In this document: piece by piece, positions 1-6,649 of the stretch
Position numbering within the stretch: the first letter of the stretch is position 1
How the letters are laid out: the number at the start of each line of letters is the position of its first letter
Origin: Gammaproteobacteria bacterium
Lineage (GTDB): Bacteria > Pseudomonadota > Gammaproteobacteria > Pseudomonadales > Azotimanducaceae
DNA: 7,894 nt
Assembly (NCBI GenBank): GCA_009839405.1
Contig: VXPR01000035.1
Coordinates: forward strand, 1-7,894
Direction: 5' to 3'
Notes under the pieces: model-generated
The model's input: the letters and a program-made list of their open reading frames with translations, nothing else
Database searches by the model: none
What the model was told of the DNA's origin: nothing
Program-made: the position numbers and the translations under genes

Positions 1-136
1 TCACCACCTTGTCGGTCTCGATGTCCACCAGCACTTCGTCCCGCCGCACCGGCTCGCCAACGGCCTTGTGCCATGCCGCAACCGTGCCGTCGGCGATGGA
101 TTCCGGAAAGGTCGGTGTCTTGATCTCGGTTGTCAT
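1..136 (-). CDS. sucB: 2-oxoglutarate dehydrogenase E2, dihydrolipoyl succinyltransferase (N-terminal fragment, cut by window edge)
   Basis: Only the first 45 codons are inside the window. They encode the start of a biotinyl/lipoyl domain: residues 7-17 read TPTFPESIADG and residues 38-45 read DIETDKVV, where K43 matches the lysine that receives lipoic acid in E2 proteins. The family's E2 enzyme takes the succinyl group from E1-bound thiamine diphosphate onto lipoamide and passes it to CoA. The ATG lies 4 bases after the sucA stop, so it is the last visible gene of the sdh-suc operon and is probably translationally coupled to sucA. A GGGG run about 10 bases upstream is only a weak ribosome binding site. 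The lipoyl domain alone would also fit a pyruvate or branched-chain E2; sucB is chosen because it directly follows sucA. The core catalytic domain is not visible. Confidence 0.93.
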   Translation of the reverse strand, partial: MTTEIKTPTFPESIADGTVAAWHKAVGEPVRRDEVLVDIETDKVV

Positions 137-140
137 CGCG

Positions 141-2987
141 TCAGGCCCCGTCTATCCCCGTCAGCGCGTCCCGCACCAGCGCTTGCTGGCGTTCGATGTG
201 GCGTGCCATGTAGCCACTCGCCGGAGCGGCGAAGGCCTCGCGGCCGGCGTAGGCGAGTTCGATGCCGCCGGGCAGTACCGCGAGCACGTTGCGCATGTGG
301 TGTTGGCTCGAGTACCAGGCGCCCTGATTCATCGGTTCCTCTTGGCACCACACCACCTCGCGCATGTTGGGCCATTGTTGCAGGACATCGCCAAGTTCCT
401 GCTCCGGGAACGGGTAGAGCTGTTCCAGGCGCACCACGGCAACGTGGGCGAGTTCCTGCTCGCGGCGTTCCTGCAACAGGTCGTAGAAGACCTTGCCGCT
501 GCACAACACCACTCGTTTCACCGCTTTGGCATCCAGGTCGTCGATCTCGCCGATAACGCTGTGGAAGTGCCCGTCGGTGAGGTCTTCCAGCGTCGATGTG
601 GCGAGTTTGTGCCTGAGCAGGCTCTTGGGCGTGAGCGCCACGAGCGGCTTGCGCAAGGGCCGCATCACTTGCCGCCGCAGCATGTGGAAGACCTGCGCCG
701 GGGTGCTCGGCAGGCACACCTGCATGTTGTCCTCCGCGCAGAGCTGCAGGTAGCGCTCGAGCCGCGCCGACGAATGCTCCGGCCCCTGCCCCTCGTATCC
801 GTGCGGAAGCAGCATGACGAGCCCCGAGAGCCGCTCCCACTTGGTCTCGCCACTGGAGATGAACTGATCGATCACCACCTGCGCACCGTTGGCGAAGTCG
901 CCGAACTGCGCCTCCCAAATGGTGAGCGTGCGGGGAGCGGTGGTGGAGTAGCCGTACTCGAACGCGAGCACGGCCTCTTCCGAGAGCAGCGAGTCGTAAA
1001 TGTCGAAGTTGGCCTCTTCGCTCAGATGATCGAGCGGGATGTAGCGCTTGCCGTCCTTCTGGTTGTAGAGGCTGGCGTGGCGGTGGGAGAAGGTGCCGAC
1101 CCCCACATCCTGGCCAACGAGGCGCACCTCGTAGCCTTCCGACACCAACGTGGCATAGGCCATCGTCTCGGCGAAGCCCCAGTTGGCGAGCATGGCGCCG
1201 GCGGCCATGCGGCGGCGGTCCTCGACGATCTTCTGCACTTGGCGGTGCAGCACGAAACCCTCCGGCAATCGGTCGAGGCGGCTGGCGAGGTCGCGCAGCG
1301 CTTCGAGGCTCACGCGGGTGTCGGCGGAGGATTCGCGGTCGGCATCGAGATACGGCGTCCAGTCCACGAACAGCGCCCGGTCCGGTTCCTCCACCAGCGA
1401 CAGCGCCGTGAGGTCGGAGGTGTCGAATGCGTAGCGGTACAGCTCCACCTCGGCATCCACCTCGGCATCGGTGAAGGCACCCGTCGCCACCACCCGATCG
1501 GCGTAGATGCGCCGCACCGTCGGATGCGAGCGAATGGCCTGATACATCATCGGCTGGGTTTTCATCGGCTCTTCGGCCTCGTTGTGGCCGCGCCGCCGAT
1601 AGCAGACGAGGTCCACCACTACGTCCTTCGAGAACTGCATGCGGTAGTCCACCGCCAGTTGCATGGCGTAGAGAGCCGCCTCAGGATCGTCGCCGTTCAC
1701 GTGCAGGATCGGCGCCCGAACCATCTTCGCCACTTCCGAGCAGTAGTCGGTGGAACGGGCATCCTCGCGCCGGTCCGTGGTGAAGCCGATCTGGTTGTTG
1801 ACGATGACGTGGATGGTGCCGCCGATGTGGAAGCCGCGGGTCTGCGACATCTGAAAGGTCTCCATCACCACGCCCTGGCCGGCGAAGGCGGCATCGCCGT
1901 GGATCAGGATCGGCGCCACCAAGGAGCCGGCGTAGTCGCGCCGGCGATCTTGGCGGGCGCGCACGGACCCGGCAACGACCGGCCCCACGATTTCGAGGTG
2001 CGAGGGATTGAAGCTCAGCGCCACGTGCATCTCCCCGCCCGGCGTGATGACGTTGGAGGAGAAGCCTTGGTGATACTTGACATCGCCGCTGCGGTCGGTG
2101 TCCGGCATCACGCCCTCGAACTCGTCGAACAGCTTGCCCGGGTCCTTGCCGAGGATGTTCACCAGCACGTTCAGCCGGCCCCGGTGCGCCATGCCGATGA
2201 CGGTCTCGACGATGCCGTGCGAGCCGAGCCTTTGCAGCGTCTCGTGCAGCATGGGTATGAGGCTCTCGCCGCCTTCTAGGCCGAACCGCTTGGTGCCCGG
2301 ATAGCGGGCGTGCAGGTAGTTCTCGAGCCCCTCGGCGGCGGTGAGACGGTCGAGCACCGTGCGCTGGGTGTCCGGCGAGAACTCCGGCGCGGCATGGACG
2401 GATTCCAGCCGCTGCCGCACCCAAAGCTGCTCCGCGGCATCCGTGATGTGCATGTATTCGACGCCAAGCGAGCCGCAGTAGGTTTGCTTCAGCGCCGCCA
2501 CGATGTCGCGCAGGGTCGCCTGCCCGCCCTCGAAGAACTGCGCGGAACCGGTGCTGAAGACCGTGTCGAGGTCGGCTTCGGAGAGGTGGTGGTGGGCGAG
2601 ATCCAACTCGGGCGCCGGCTCGCGCTCCCACATGCCGAGCGGGTCCAGCGATGCCCGGAGGTGGCCCCGGCGACGATAGGCGATGATGAGTTCGAGCACG
2701 CGAATCTGCTTGCGCTCGTGCTCGGAAGTGACCTCGGTGGCAACGCGTTCCGGCTGTGCCCGCAGGCGGTTGCGACCTAGCCGCTCGAAGTGCTGGATGA
2801 TGGTGCTGTGGGGCACGTCCCCCACCACCCCATCCACCATCGGCAGGCGGTCGAAATACTGCCGCCAGGCTTCGGGGATGCCGTTCGGGTCGTCGAGATA
2901 GTTCTCGTAGAGCATCTCCACGTAGGCGGCGTTGCCGCCCGCCACATGGGAACTGCGCCGCATCCGTTCGACGAAGGACTCAGGCAT
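141..2987 (-). CDS. sucA: 2-oxoglutarate dehydrogenase E1 component (thiamine diphosphate-dependent)
   Basis: This 948-residue protein decarboxylates 2-oxoglutarate on thiamine diphosphate and hands the succinyl group to the lipoyl domain of E2, as part of the cytosolic 2-oxoglutarate dehydrogenase complex. E. coli SucA has 933 residues, so it appears full length. Visible from the N terminus: the E1o N-terminal segment around YLDDPNGIPEAWRQYF (30-45); AHRGRLNVLVN (267-277) with H268, and KYH with H306, matching the E. coli active-site histidines 260 and 298; the ThDP/Mg region GDAAFAGQG (364-372) followed by NNQIGFTT; DLVCYRRRGHNEAEEP (459-474); then the pyrimidine-binding domain with GTFSHRHASLYNQ and EAQFGDFANGAQ, and the C-terminal PKSLLRH block. 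The ATG at 2987 follows an AGGAGG site by 8 bases. It sits 37 bases after sdhB and 4 bases before sucB, so co-transcription with the sdh genes is likely. Confidence 0.98.
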   Translation of the reverse strand: MPESFVERMRRSSHVAGGNAAYVEMLYENYLDDPNGIPEAWRQYFDRLPMVDGVVGDVPHSTIIQHFERLGRNRLRAQPERVATEVTSEHERKQIRVLELIIAYRRRGHLRASLDPLGMWEREPAPELDLAHHHLSEADLDTVFSTGSAQFFEGGQATLRDIVAALKQTYCGSLGVEYMHITDAAEQLWVRQRLESVHAAPEFSPDTQRTVLDRLTAAEGLENYLHARYPGTKRFGLEGGESLIPMLHETLQRLGSHGIVETVIGMAHRGRLNVLVNILGKDPGKLFDEFEGVMPDTDRSGDVKYHQGFSSNVITPGGEMHVALSFNPSHLEIVGPVVAGSVRARQDRRRDYAGSLVAPILIHGDAAFAGQGVVMETFQMSQTRGFHIGGTIHVIVNNQIGFTTDRREDARSTDYCSEVAKMVRAPILHVNGDDPEAALYAMQLAVDYRMQFSKDVVVDLVCYRRRGHNEAEEPMKTQPMMYQAIRSHPTVRRIYADRVVATGAFTDAEVDAEVELYRYAFDTSDLTALSLVEEPDRALFVDWTPYLDADRESSADTRVSLEALRDLASRLDRLPEGFVLHRQVQKIVEDRRRMAAGAMLANWGFAETMAYATLVSEGYEVRLVGQDVGVGTFSHRHASLYNQKDGKRYIPLDHLSEEANFDIYDSLLSEEAVLAFEYGYSTTAPRTLTIWEAQFGDFANGAQVVIDQFISSGETKWERLSGLVMLLPHGYEGQGPEHSSARLERYLQLCAEDNMQVCLPSTPAQVFHMLRRQVMRPLRKPLVALTPKSLLRHKLATSTLEDLTDGHFHSVIGEIDDLDAKAVKRVVLCSGKVFYDLLQERREQELAHVAVVRLEQLYPFPEQELGDVLQQWPNMREVVWCQEEPMNQGAWYSSQHHMRNVLAVLPGGIELAYAGREAFAAPASGYMARHIERQQALVRDALTGIDGA

Positions 2988-2995
2988 CTTGCTCT

Positions 2996-3001
2996 CCTCC
3001 T
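2996..3001 (-). promoter_or_regulatory. strong ribosome binding site for sucA
   Basis: On the minus strand an AGGAGG sits 8 bases before the ATG at 2987, inside the 37-base gap after sdhB. It is the clearest Shine-Dalgarno sequence in the operon and fixes the sucA start. It suggests that sucA is translated independently rather than only by coupling to sdhB. Confidence 0.7.
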
Positions 3002-3024
3002 TGCTGACGGCGGCGAATCGGGAC

Positions 3025-3729
3025 TCAGGTGGCCTCGGTCAGGAGCATGGAGCGAATCTTGCCGATGGCGCGGGTTGGGTTGAGGCCCCTCGGACAGGCG
3101 TTGACGCAGTTCATGATGCCCCGGCAGCGGAACACGCTAAACGGGTCTTCGAGCTCGGCGAGGCGTTCGGTGGTGGCGGTGTCGCGGCTGTCGGCAAGGA
3201 AGCGGTAAGCCTGGAGCAGTCCCGCCGGCCCGACGAACTTGTCGGGGTTCCACCAGAACGACGGGCAGGAGGTGGAGCAGCAGGCGCAGAGGATGCATTC
3301 GTAAAGGCCATCGAGCTTGGCGCGGTCTTCCGGCGATTGCAGCCGCTCCTCAGCCGGTGGCGGTGCATCGTTGATGAGATAGGGCTTGACCCGTTCGAAT
3401 TGGCGGAAGAAGGCGCTCATGTCCACGACCAGATCGCGGATCACCGGCAATCCCGGCAGTGGCCGCAGCACCAGCTTGCCCCCCCGCGCCGCCTCCGACA
3501 CCGGCGTGATGCAGGCAAGGCCGTTCTTGCCGTTGATGTTCATGCCGTCGGAGCCGCACACGCCTTCGCGACAGGAGCGGCGGTAGGCGATGGAGGGGTC
3601 GCGGCTCTTGGCGAGCTCGAGCACGTCGAGCACCATCAGGTCGCGGCCCTCCGGCAGCTCGACCTCCACGTCCTGCATGCGCGCCTTCTCGTCGGCGTCC
3701 GGGTCAAAGCGATAGATGCTGACTTTCAT
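3025..3729 (-). CDS. sdhB: succinate dehydrogenase iron-sulfur subunit
   Basis: This 234-residue subunit carries electrons from the FAD of SdhA to ubiquinone through three iron-sulfur clusters. E. coli SdhB has 238 residues. The [2Fe-2S] ligands are visible in CREGVCGSDG (C53, C58, D61) and at C73. CILCACCSTSCP (145-156) and CRGIMNCVNACPRGLNP (202-218) supply the [4Fe-4S] (C145, C148, C151, C212) and [3Fe-4S] (C155, C202, C208) ligands. PSFWWN (156-161) contains the residues equivalent to the quinone-site Pro and Trp of E. coli. One oddity: residue 203, right after the 3Fe-4S cysteine, is Arg where E. coli and mitochondria have His (E. coli H207). The ATG lies 2 bases after the sdhA stop, with a GGAG 9 bases upstream inside the sdhA end. 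An in-frame upstream extension overlaps sdhA and is not used. Confidence 0.97.
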   Translation of the reverse strand: MKVSIYRFDPDADEKARMQDVEVELPEGRDLMVLDVLELAKSRDPSIAYRRSCREGVCGSDGMNINGKNGLACITPVSEAARGGKLVLRPLPGLPVIRDLVVDMSAFFRQFERVKPYLINDAPPPAEERLQSPEDRAKLDGLYECILCACCSTSCPSFWWNPDKFVGPAGLLQAYRFLADSRDTATTERLAELEDPFSVFRCRGIMNCVNACPRGLNPTRAIGKIRSMLLTEAT

Positions 3730-3731
3730 GT

Positions 3732-5504
3732 TCAGTAACTCCGCTCCATCGGCTGGAACGCCTCCATCGTCTTGGGCGCAAAGTTGACGCCGCGCTTGGC
3801 CACCCGACCGTCCGCCGGGAAGTACAGCGAATGGCACAGCCAGTTCTCGTCGTCCCGCTCCTGGTAGTCGTCGCGGGCATGGGCACCGCGACTCTCGCGT
3901 CGTCCCTCCGCGACGATGGCGGTGGCTTCGGCCACTTCCAGCAGGTTGTCGAGTTCCAGCGCTTCGAGCCGGGCGGTGTTGAAGGCGCGGCTCTTGTCGG
4001 GCAGGTGGGCGGCGCCGATGCGCCGGCGCAAGTCCTTGAGGGTCTCGATGCCGGCGAGCATGTGTTCCTCGGTGCGGAAGACGCCGAAGTTCACCTGCAT
4101 GGTGTTCTGCAGCTCGCGTTTCAGTTCGGCAACGCCTTCGCCGGTGGATGATTGGTCCCAGCGGTTGAGGCGCGCGGTGGCGCGATCAAGGTCGTCTTCG
4201 CTGGCTTCGCGGTAGGACACGCCTTGCCGCATCACCTCCTCGATGTGGATGCCGGTGGCGCGGCCAAAGACCACGAGGTCCAGGAGCGAATTGCCGCCGA
4301 GGCGATTGGCGCCGTGTACCGAAACGCAGGCCACCTCGCCGACGGCGTAGAGGCCCTCCACGGCCACATCCTGCCCGTTTGCATCCTGGGTAAGTGCCTG
4401 ACCGTCGACGTTGGTGGCGATGCCGCCCATCATGTAGTGGCAGGTGGGCACGACCGGGATGGGTTCGGTGATCGGGTCCACATGGGCGAAGGTGCGCGAG
4501 AGTTCGAGGATGCCCGGCAGGCGCGCATTCAACACGTCTGCGCCCAAGTGATCGAGCTTGAGCAGGACGTGATCCTTGTCCGGCCCCGCGCCTCGGCCGT
4601 CGAGCAGTTCGAGAATCATGGAGCGGGCCACAACGTCGCGCCCGGCTAGGTCCTTCGCCGTCGGCGCATAGCGTTCCATGAAGCGCTCGCCATCGGCGTT
4701 GATGAGATAGCCGCCCTCGCCCCGGCAACCCTCGGTCACCAGCACGCCGGCGCCGTGAATGCCGGTGGGATGGAACTGCCACATCTCGATGTCCTGCACC
4801 GGAACGCCGACCCGCAAGGCCATGCCGACGCCGTCGCCGGTGTTCATCAGGGCATTGGTGGGGCTGGCATAGATGCGGCCGGCACCGCCGGTGGCGAGGA
4901 TCGTTGCCCGCGACTGGATGAACACCACCTCGCCGGACTCGATCTCGATGGCCACCACGCCCACAACCGCGCCGTCGGCGTTGGTGACGAGGTCCACGGC
5001 GAACCATTCCGACAGGAACGTCGTGCCGACCCGCAGGTTGCTCTGATAGAGCGTGTGCAGCAGGGCGTGGCCGGTGCGATCTTCAGCCGCGCACGTGCGT
5101 GACGCCTGGCCGCCCTTGCCGAAGTTCTTCGACTGCCCGCCGAACGGGCGCTGGTAGATGCGTCCCGTTTCCGTACGGGAAAACGGCAGCCCCATGTGCT
5201 CGAGCTCGAACACCGCCTGCGGGCCAACGCTGCACATGTATTCGATGGCGTCCTGATCGCCGATGTAGTCCGACCCCTTGACGGTGTCGTACATGTGCCA
5301 GCGCCAGTCGTCGTCCGGATCATCGCTGCCGATGGCGCAGGTGATGCCGCCCTGGGCCGAGACGGTATGCGAGCGCGTGGGGAACACCTTGGAGAGCACG
5401 GCAGTTCTAAGGCCCGACTGCGCCAGTTGCAGGCTCGCCCGCATCCCGGCACCGCCGCCGCCGACGATGAGGCCGTCGAACTCCATCCGTCGCAAACGAC
5501 TCAT
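3732..5504 (-). CDS. sdhA: succinate dehydrogenase flavoprotein subunit
   Basis: This 590-residue catalytic subunit oxidises succinate to fumarate on covalently bound FAD, on the cytoplasmic side of the membrane (E. coli SdhA has 588 residues). The dinucleotide-binding motif VGGGGAGMRAS lies at 14-24. RSHTVSAQGG (44-53) holds H46, matching the histidine that carries FAD. HPTGIHGAGVLVTEG (245-259), AGRDVVAR with R289 (the proton-transfer arginine, E. coli R286), PTCHYMMGG with H356, and HGANRLGGNSL with R401 complete the dicarboxylate site. The C-terminal end reads down to FAPKTMEAF as usual. The ATG at 5504 overlaps the sdhD stop as ATGA, and a GGGGA lies about 5 bases upstream. The reading frame stays open upstream to about 5900, but that part is antisense-like shadow over sdhD. 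An alternative Met at codon 7 is possible. Confidence 0.98.
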   Translation of the reverse strand: MSRLRRMEFDGLIVGGGGAGMRASLQLAQSGLRTAVLSKVFPTRSHTVSAQGGITCAIGSDDPDDDWRWHMYDTVKGSDYIGDQDAIEYMCSVGPQAVFELEHMGLPFSRTETGRIYQRPFGGQSKNFGKGGQASRTCAAEDRTGHALLHTLYQSNLRVGTTFLSEWFAVDLVTNADGAVVGVVAIEIESGEVVFIQSRATILATGGAGRIYASPTNALMNTGDGVGMALRVGVPVQDIEMWQFHPTGIHGAGVLVTEGCRGEGGYLINADGERFMERYAPTAKDLAGRDVVARSMILELLDGRGAGPDKDHVLLKLDHLGADVLNARLPGILELSRTFAHVDPITEPIPVVPTCHYMMGGIATNVDGQALTQDANGQDVAVEGLYAVGEVACVSVHGANRLGGNSLLDLVVFGRATGIHIEEVMRQGVSYREASEDDLDRATARLNRWDQSSTGEGVAELKRELQNTMQVNFGVFRTEEHMLAGIETLKDLRRRIGAAHLPDKSRAFNTARLEALELDNLLEVAEATAIVAEGRRESRGAHARDDYQERDDENWLCHSLYFPADGRVAKRGVNFAPKTMEAFQPMERSY

Positions 5505-5887
5505 GCCAGTCCCCAAATGATCGTGAGCGACCAGGCCATGTACACCACGATGGCCGCCACGCAGCCGAACTGGTAGACGAGTCGGAGGCCAAAGGCGCTG
5601 CCGCCCAAGCCCGCGCCGAAGGCATGTTGGCGGATGTAGTCGGTGCCCACCGTCCACATGCCGATCCAGGCGTGAACGGCCAAGGCAAGGATGGCTGCGG
5701 TGGAGAACCACTGCATGACCGTGCCGCCAAGAAACGCCGCCAAGCTCGCATGGCTCACGTCCGTGGTGACAAAGAAGCCGACCAAGCAAAGCCCATAGGC
5801 ACCAAGCACCAGCGCCGATACGCGCTGCAGCACGAAGTCCGAGAGGCCCGATCGGCCAAAGCTCGTGACGTTGGTTACCAAAGCCAT
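5501..5887 (-). CDS. sdhD: succinate dehydrogenase membrane anchor subunit
   Basis: This 128-residue membrane protein is the second cytochrome b556 anchor of complex II (E. coli SdhD has 115 residues). It has three hydrophobic spans, at about 23-42, 55-79 and 103-126. VHAWIGMWTVGTDYI (71-85) carries H72, equivalent to the E. coli haem ligand H71, and D83/Y84, equivalent to the quinone-site D82/Y83. The N-terminal part SFGRSGLSDFVLQRVSALVL is typical of the family. The ATG at 5887 starts 13 bases inside the end of sdhC, with a G-run just upstream, and the TGA overlaps the sdhA ATG, so translational coupling across sdhC-D-A is likely. The frame is open further upstream, but that part lies within sdhC and does not resemble SdhD. 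Confidence 0.95.
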   Translation of the reverse strand: MALVTNVTSFGRSGLSDFVLQRVSALVLGAYGLCLVGFFVTTDVSHASLAAFLGGTVMQWFSTAAILALAVHAWIGMWTVGTDYIRQHAFGAGLGGSAFGLRLVYQFGCVAAIVVYMAWSLTIIWGLA

Positions 5888-6255
5888 GCCCCCGCGGCAA
5901 TCGCCGCCGCCAGCGTCAGGACGAAGGTGATCCAGGCACCGACGCGACCGCCGCGCAGGGAGTCGCCAACGTGGAAGTCGAGCAGCAGATGCCGCACCCC
6001 GGCAAGAAAGTGAAACGCGAGCGAGGCAAGCACGATCCAAATCCCGAACTTGCCGAGCGGCGTCGCCACAATCCGCGCCGCCTCGTCAAACCCTGCCGCG
6101 TCCTCCACTGCAAGTTCGGCCAGAAAGAAGACGTAGATGACCCCAACGAACAGCGCCGCACCGCTCAGCCGATGCAGGATGGACACCACTGCCGTCACCG
6201 GCATGTTCAAGAACAGGCTCGGCAGCGGAAGATTGACCGGGCGCTCGGCACTCAT
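5875..6255 (-). CDS. sdhC: succinate dehydrogenase cytochrome b556 subunit
   Basis: This 126-residue inner-membrane protein is the first cytochrome b556 anchor, helping bind haem b and ubiquinone (E. coli SdhC has 129 residues). It begins with the family's RPVNLPLPSL block (5-14), followed by VVSILHRLSGA (23-33), whose S25 and R29 match the E. coli quinone-site S27 and R31. FHFLAGVRHLLLDF (81-94) carries H82, equivalent to haem ligand H84, and the typical RHLLLD tail. Three hydrophobic helices are visible at about 31-50, 66-88 and 106-126. It is the first gene of the visible operon. No good Shine-Dalgarno is seen before the ATG at 6255; the start is chosen because the N terminus lines up with the family. 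Confidence 0.97.
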   Translation of the reverse strand: MSAERPVNLPLPSLFLNMPVTAVVSILHRLSGAALFVGVIYVFFLAELAVEDAAGFDEAARIVATPLGKFGIWIVLASLAFHFLAGVRHLLLDFHVGDSLRGGRVGAWITFVLTLAAAIAAGAWLW

Positions 6256-6298
6256 CGGCAGGAATTGGTCTCGTCAGCTGCTTTGTTGTTGGCGTGGA

Positions 6299-6304
6299 AT
6301 CATA
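6299..6304 (-). promoter_or_regulatory. candidate -10 box of the sdh-suc operon promoter
   Basis: Reading the minus strand, TATGAT lies 43 bases before the sdhC ATG, matching TATAAT at five of six positions. No convincing -35 box is found 16-18 bases upstream, so an activator-dependent promoter or a chance match are both possible. The 150 bases between sdhC and the palindrome at 6406 hold no other gene. Confidence 0.3.
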
Positions 6305-6405
6305 GAGCAAAACCTAGCCTCTCGGCCCACCCAGGCGCAGCGAAGGCGCGGTCGAAATGTCCTCTGGCGGCCCGTCCTCGAAGCGACCGCCCCGCATCCC
6401 GTCCA

Positions 6406-6590
6406 CTAGCCCGCATTTCTCACCGGCCCTCTACTGCGGACGACGATGCACTCGCTGTGGCTGCGCGTGCTCGCTCCAGCCGGCTCAACATAGTACGCAG
6501 CTATGCCTTCGCCGTCTTCCACTCCGCGCCCGCAGCCACAGCGGCGCCTCGTCGCCCTCGCTACGAGGGCTGGTGAGAAATGCGGGCTAG
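6406..6590. repeat. 185-bp imperfect palindrome with 26-bp terminal inverted repeats, MITE-like
   Basis: The left arm (6406-6431) starts CTAGCCCGCATTTCTCACC. The right arm (6565-6590) is its reverse complement, ending GGTGAGAAATGCGGGCTAG, with 25 of 26 bases matching. A second pair, CGCTGTGGCTGCG at 6453-6465 and its complement at 6531-6543, lies on exactly the same axis (centre 6498). CGACGA at 6441 and its complement at 6549-6554 pair with a one-base shift, and CATAG/CTATG (6489-6493/6501-6505) forms a small central hairpin. There is no coding capacity. The outermost CTAG on both sides could be a 4-bp target duplication or part of the arms, which cannot be told apart because CTAG is self-complementary. 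A non-autonomous miniature element is the best guess; a structured RNA or a chromosomal cruciform is possible. The palindrome itself is certain. Confidence 0.8.
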
Positions 6591-6613
6591 GAACATGGCG
6601 ACCACGACCGCGC

Positions 6614-6619
6614 TATGAT
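6614..6619 (+). promoter_or_regulatory. candidate -10 box of the tRNA-Leu gene
   Basis: TATGAT lies 30 bases before the first base of the tRNA, with a GC-rich stretch following it. The position suits a tRNA promoter with a short 5' leader. The -35 position would fall around 6591-6596, immediately after the palindromic element, and it matches TTGACA poorly. Confidence 0.35.
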
Positions 6620-6649
6620 CCGAACGCTCCGATCAAGCGGTCGAGCATC

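Noticed and set aside
9..2279. A 756-codon open frame on the plus strand.
   Set aside because: It lies fully antisense to sucA, whose protein has clear family motifs. Its composition, rich in His, Arg, Val and Ala, is what a GC-rich complementary frame gives.
5505..5900. Upstream extension of the sdhA frame.
   Set aside because: It covers sdhD in another frame and does not resemble any flavoprotein N terminus; SdhA homology begins at the ATG at 5504.
5971..6576. A 201-codon plus-strand open frame across sdhC and the intergenic region.
   Set aside because: It is antisense to sdhC and then runs through the palindrome; it has no recognisable motif or ribosome binding site.
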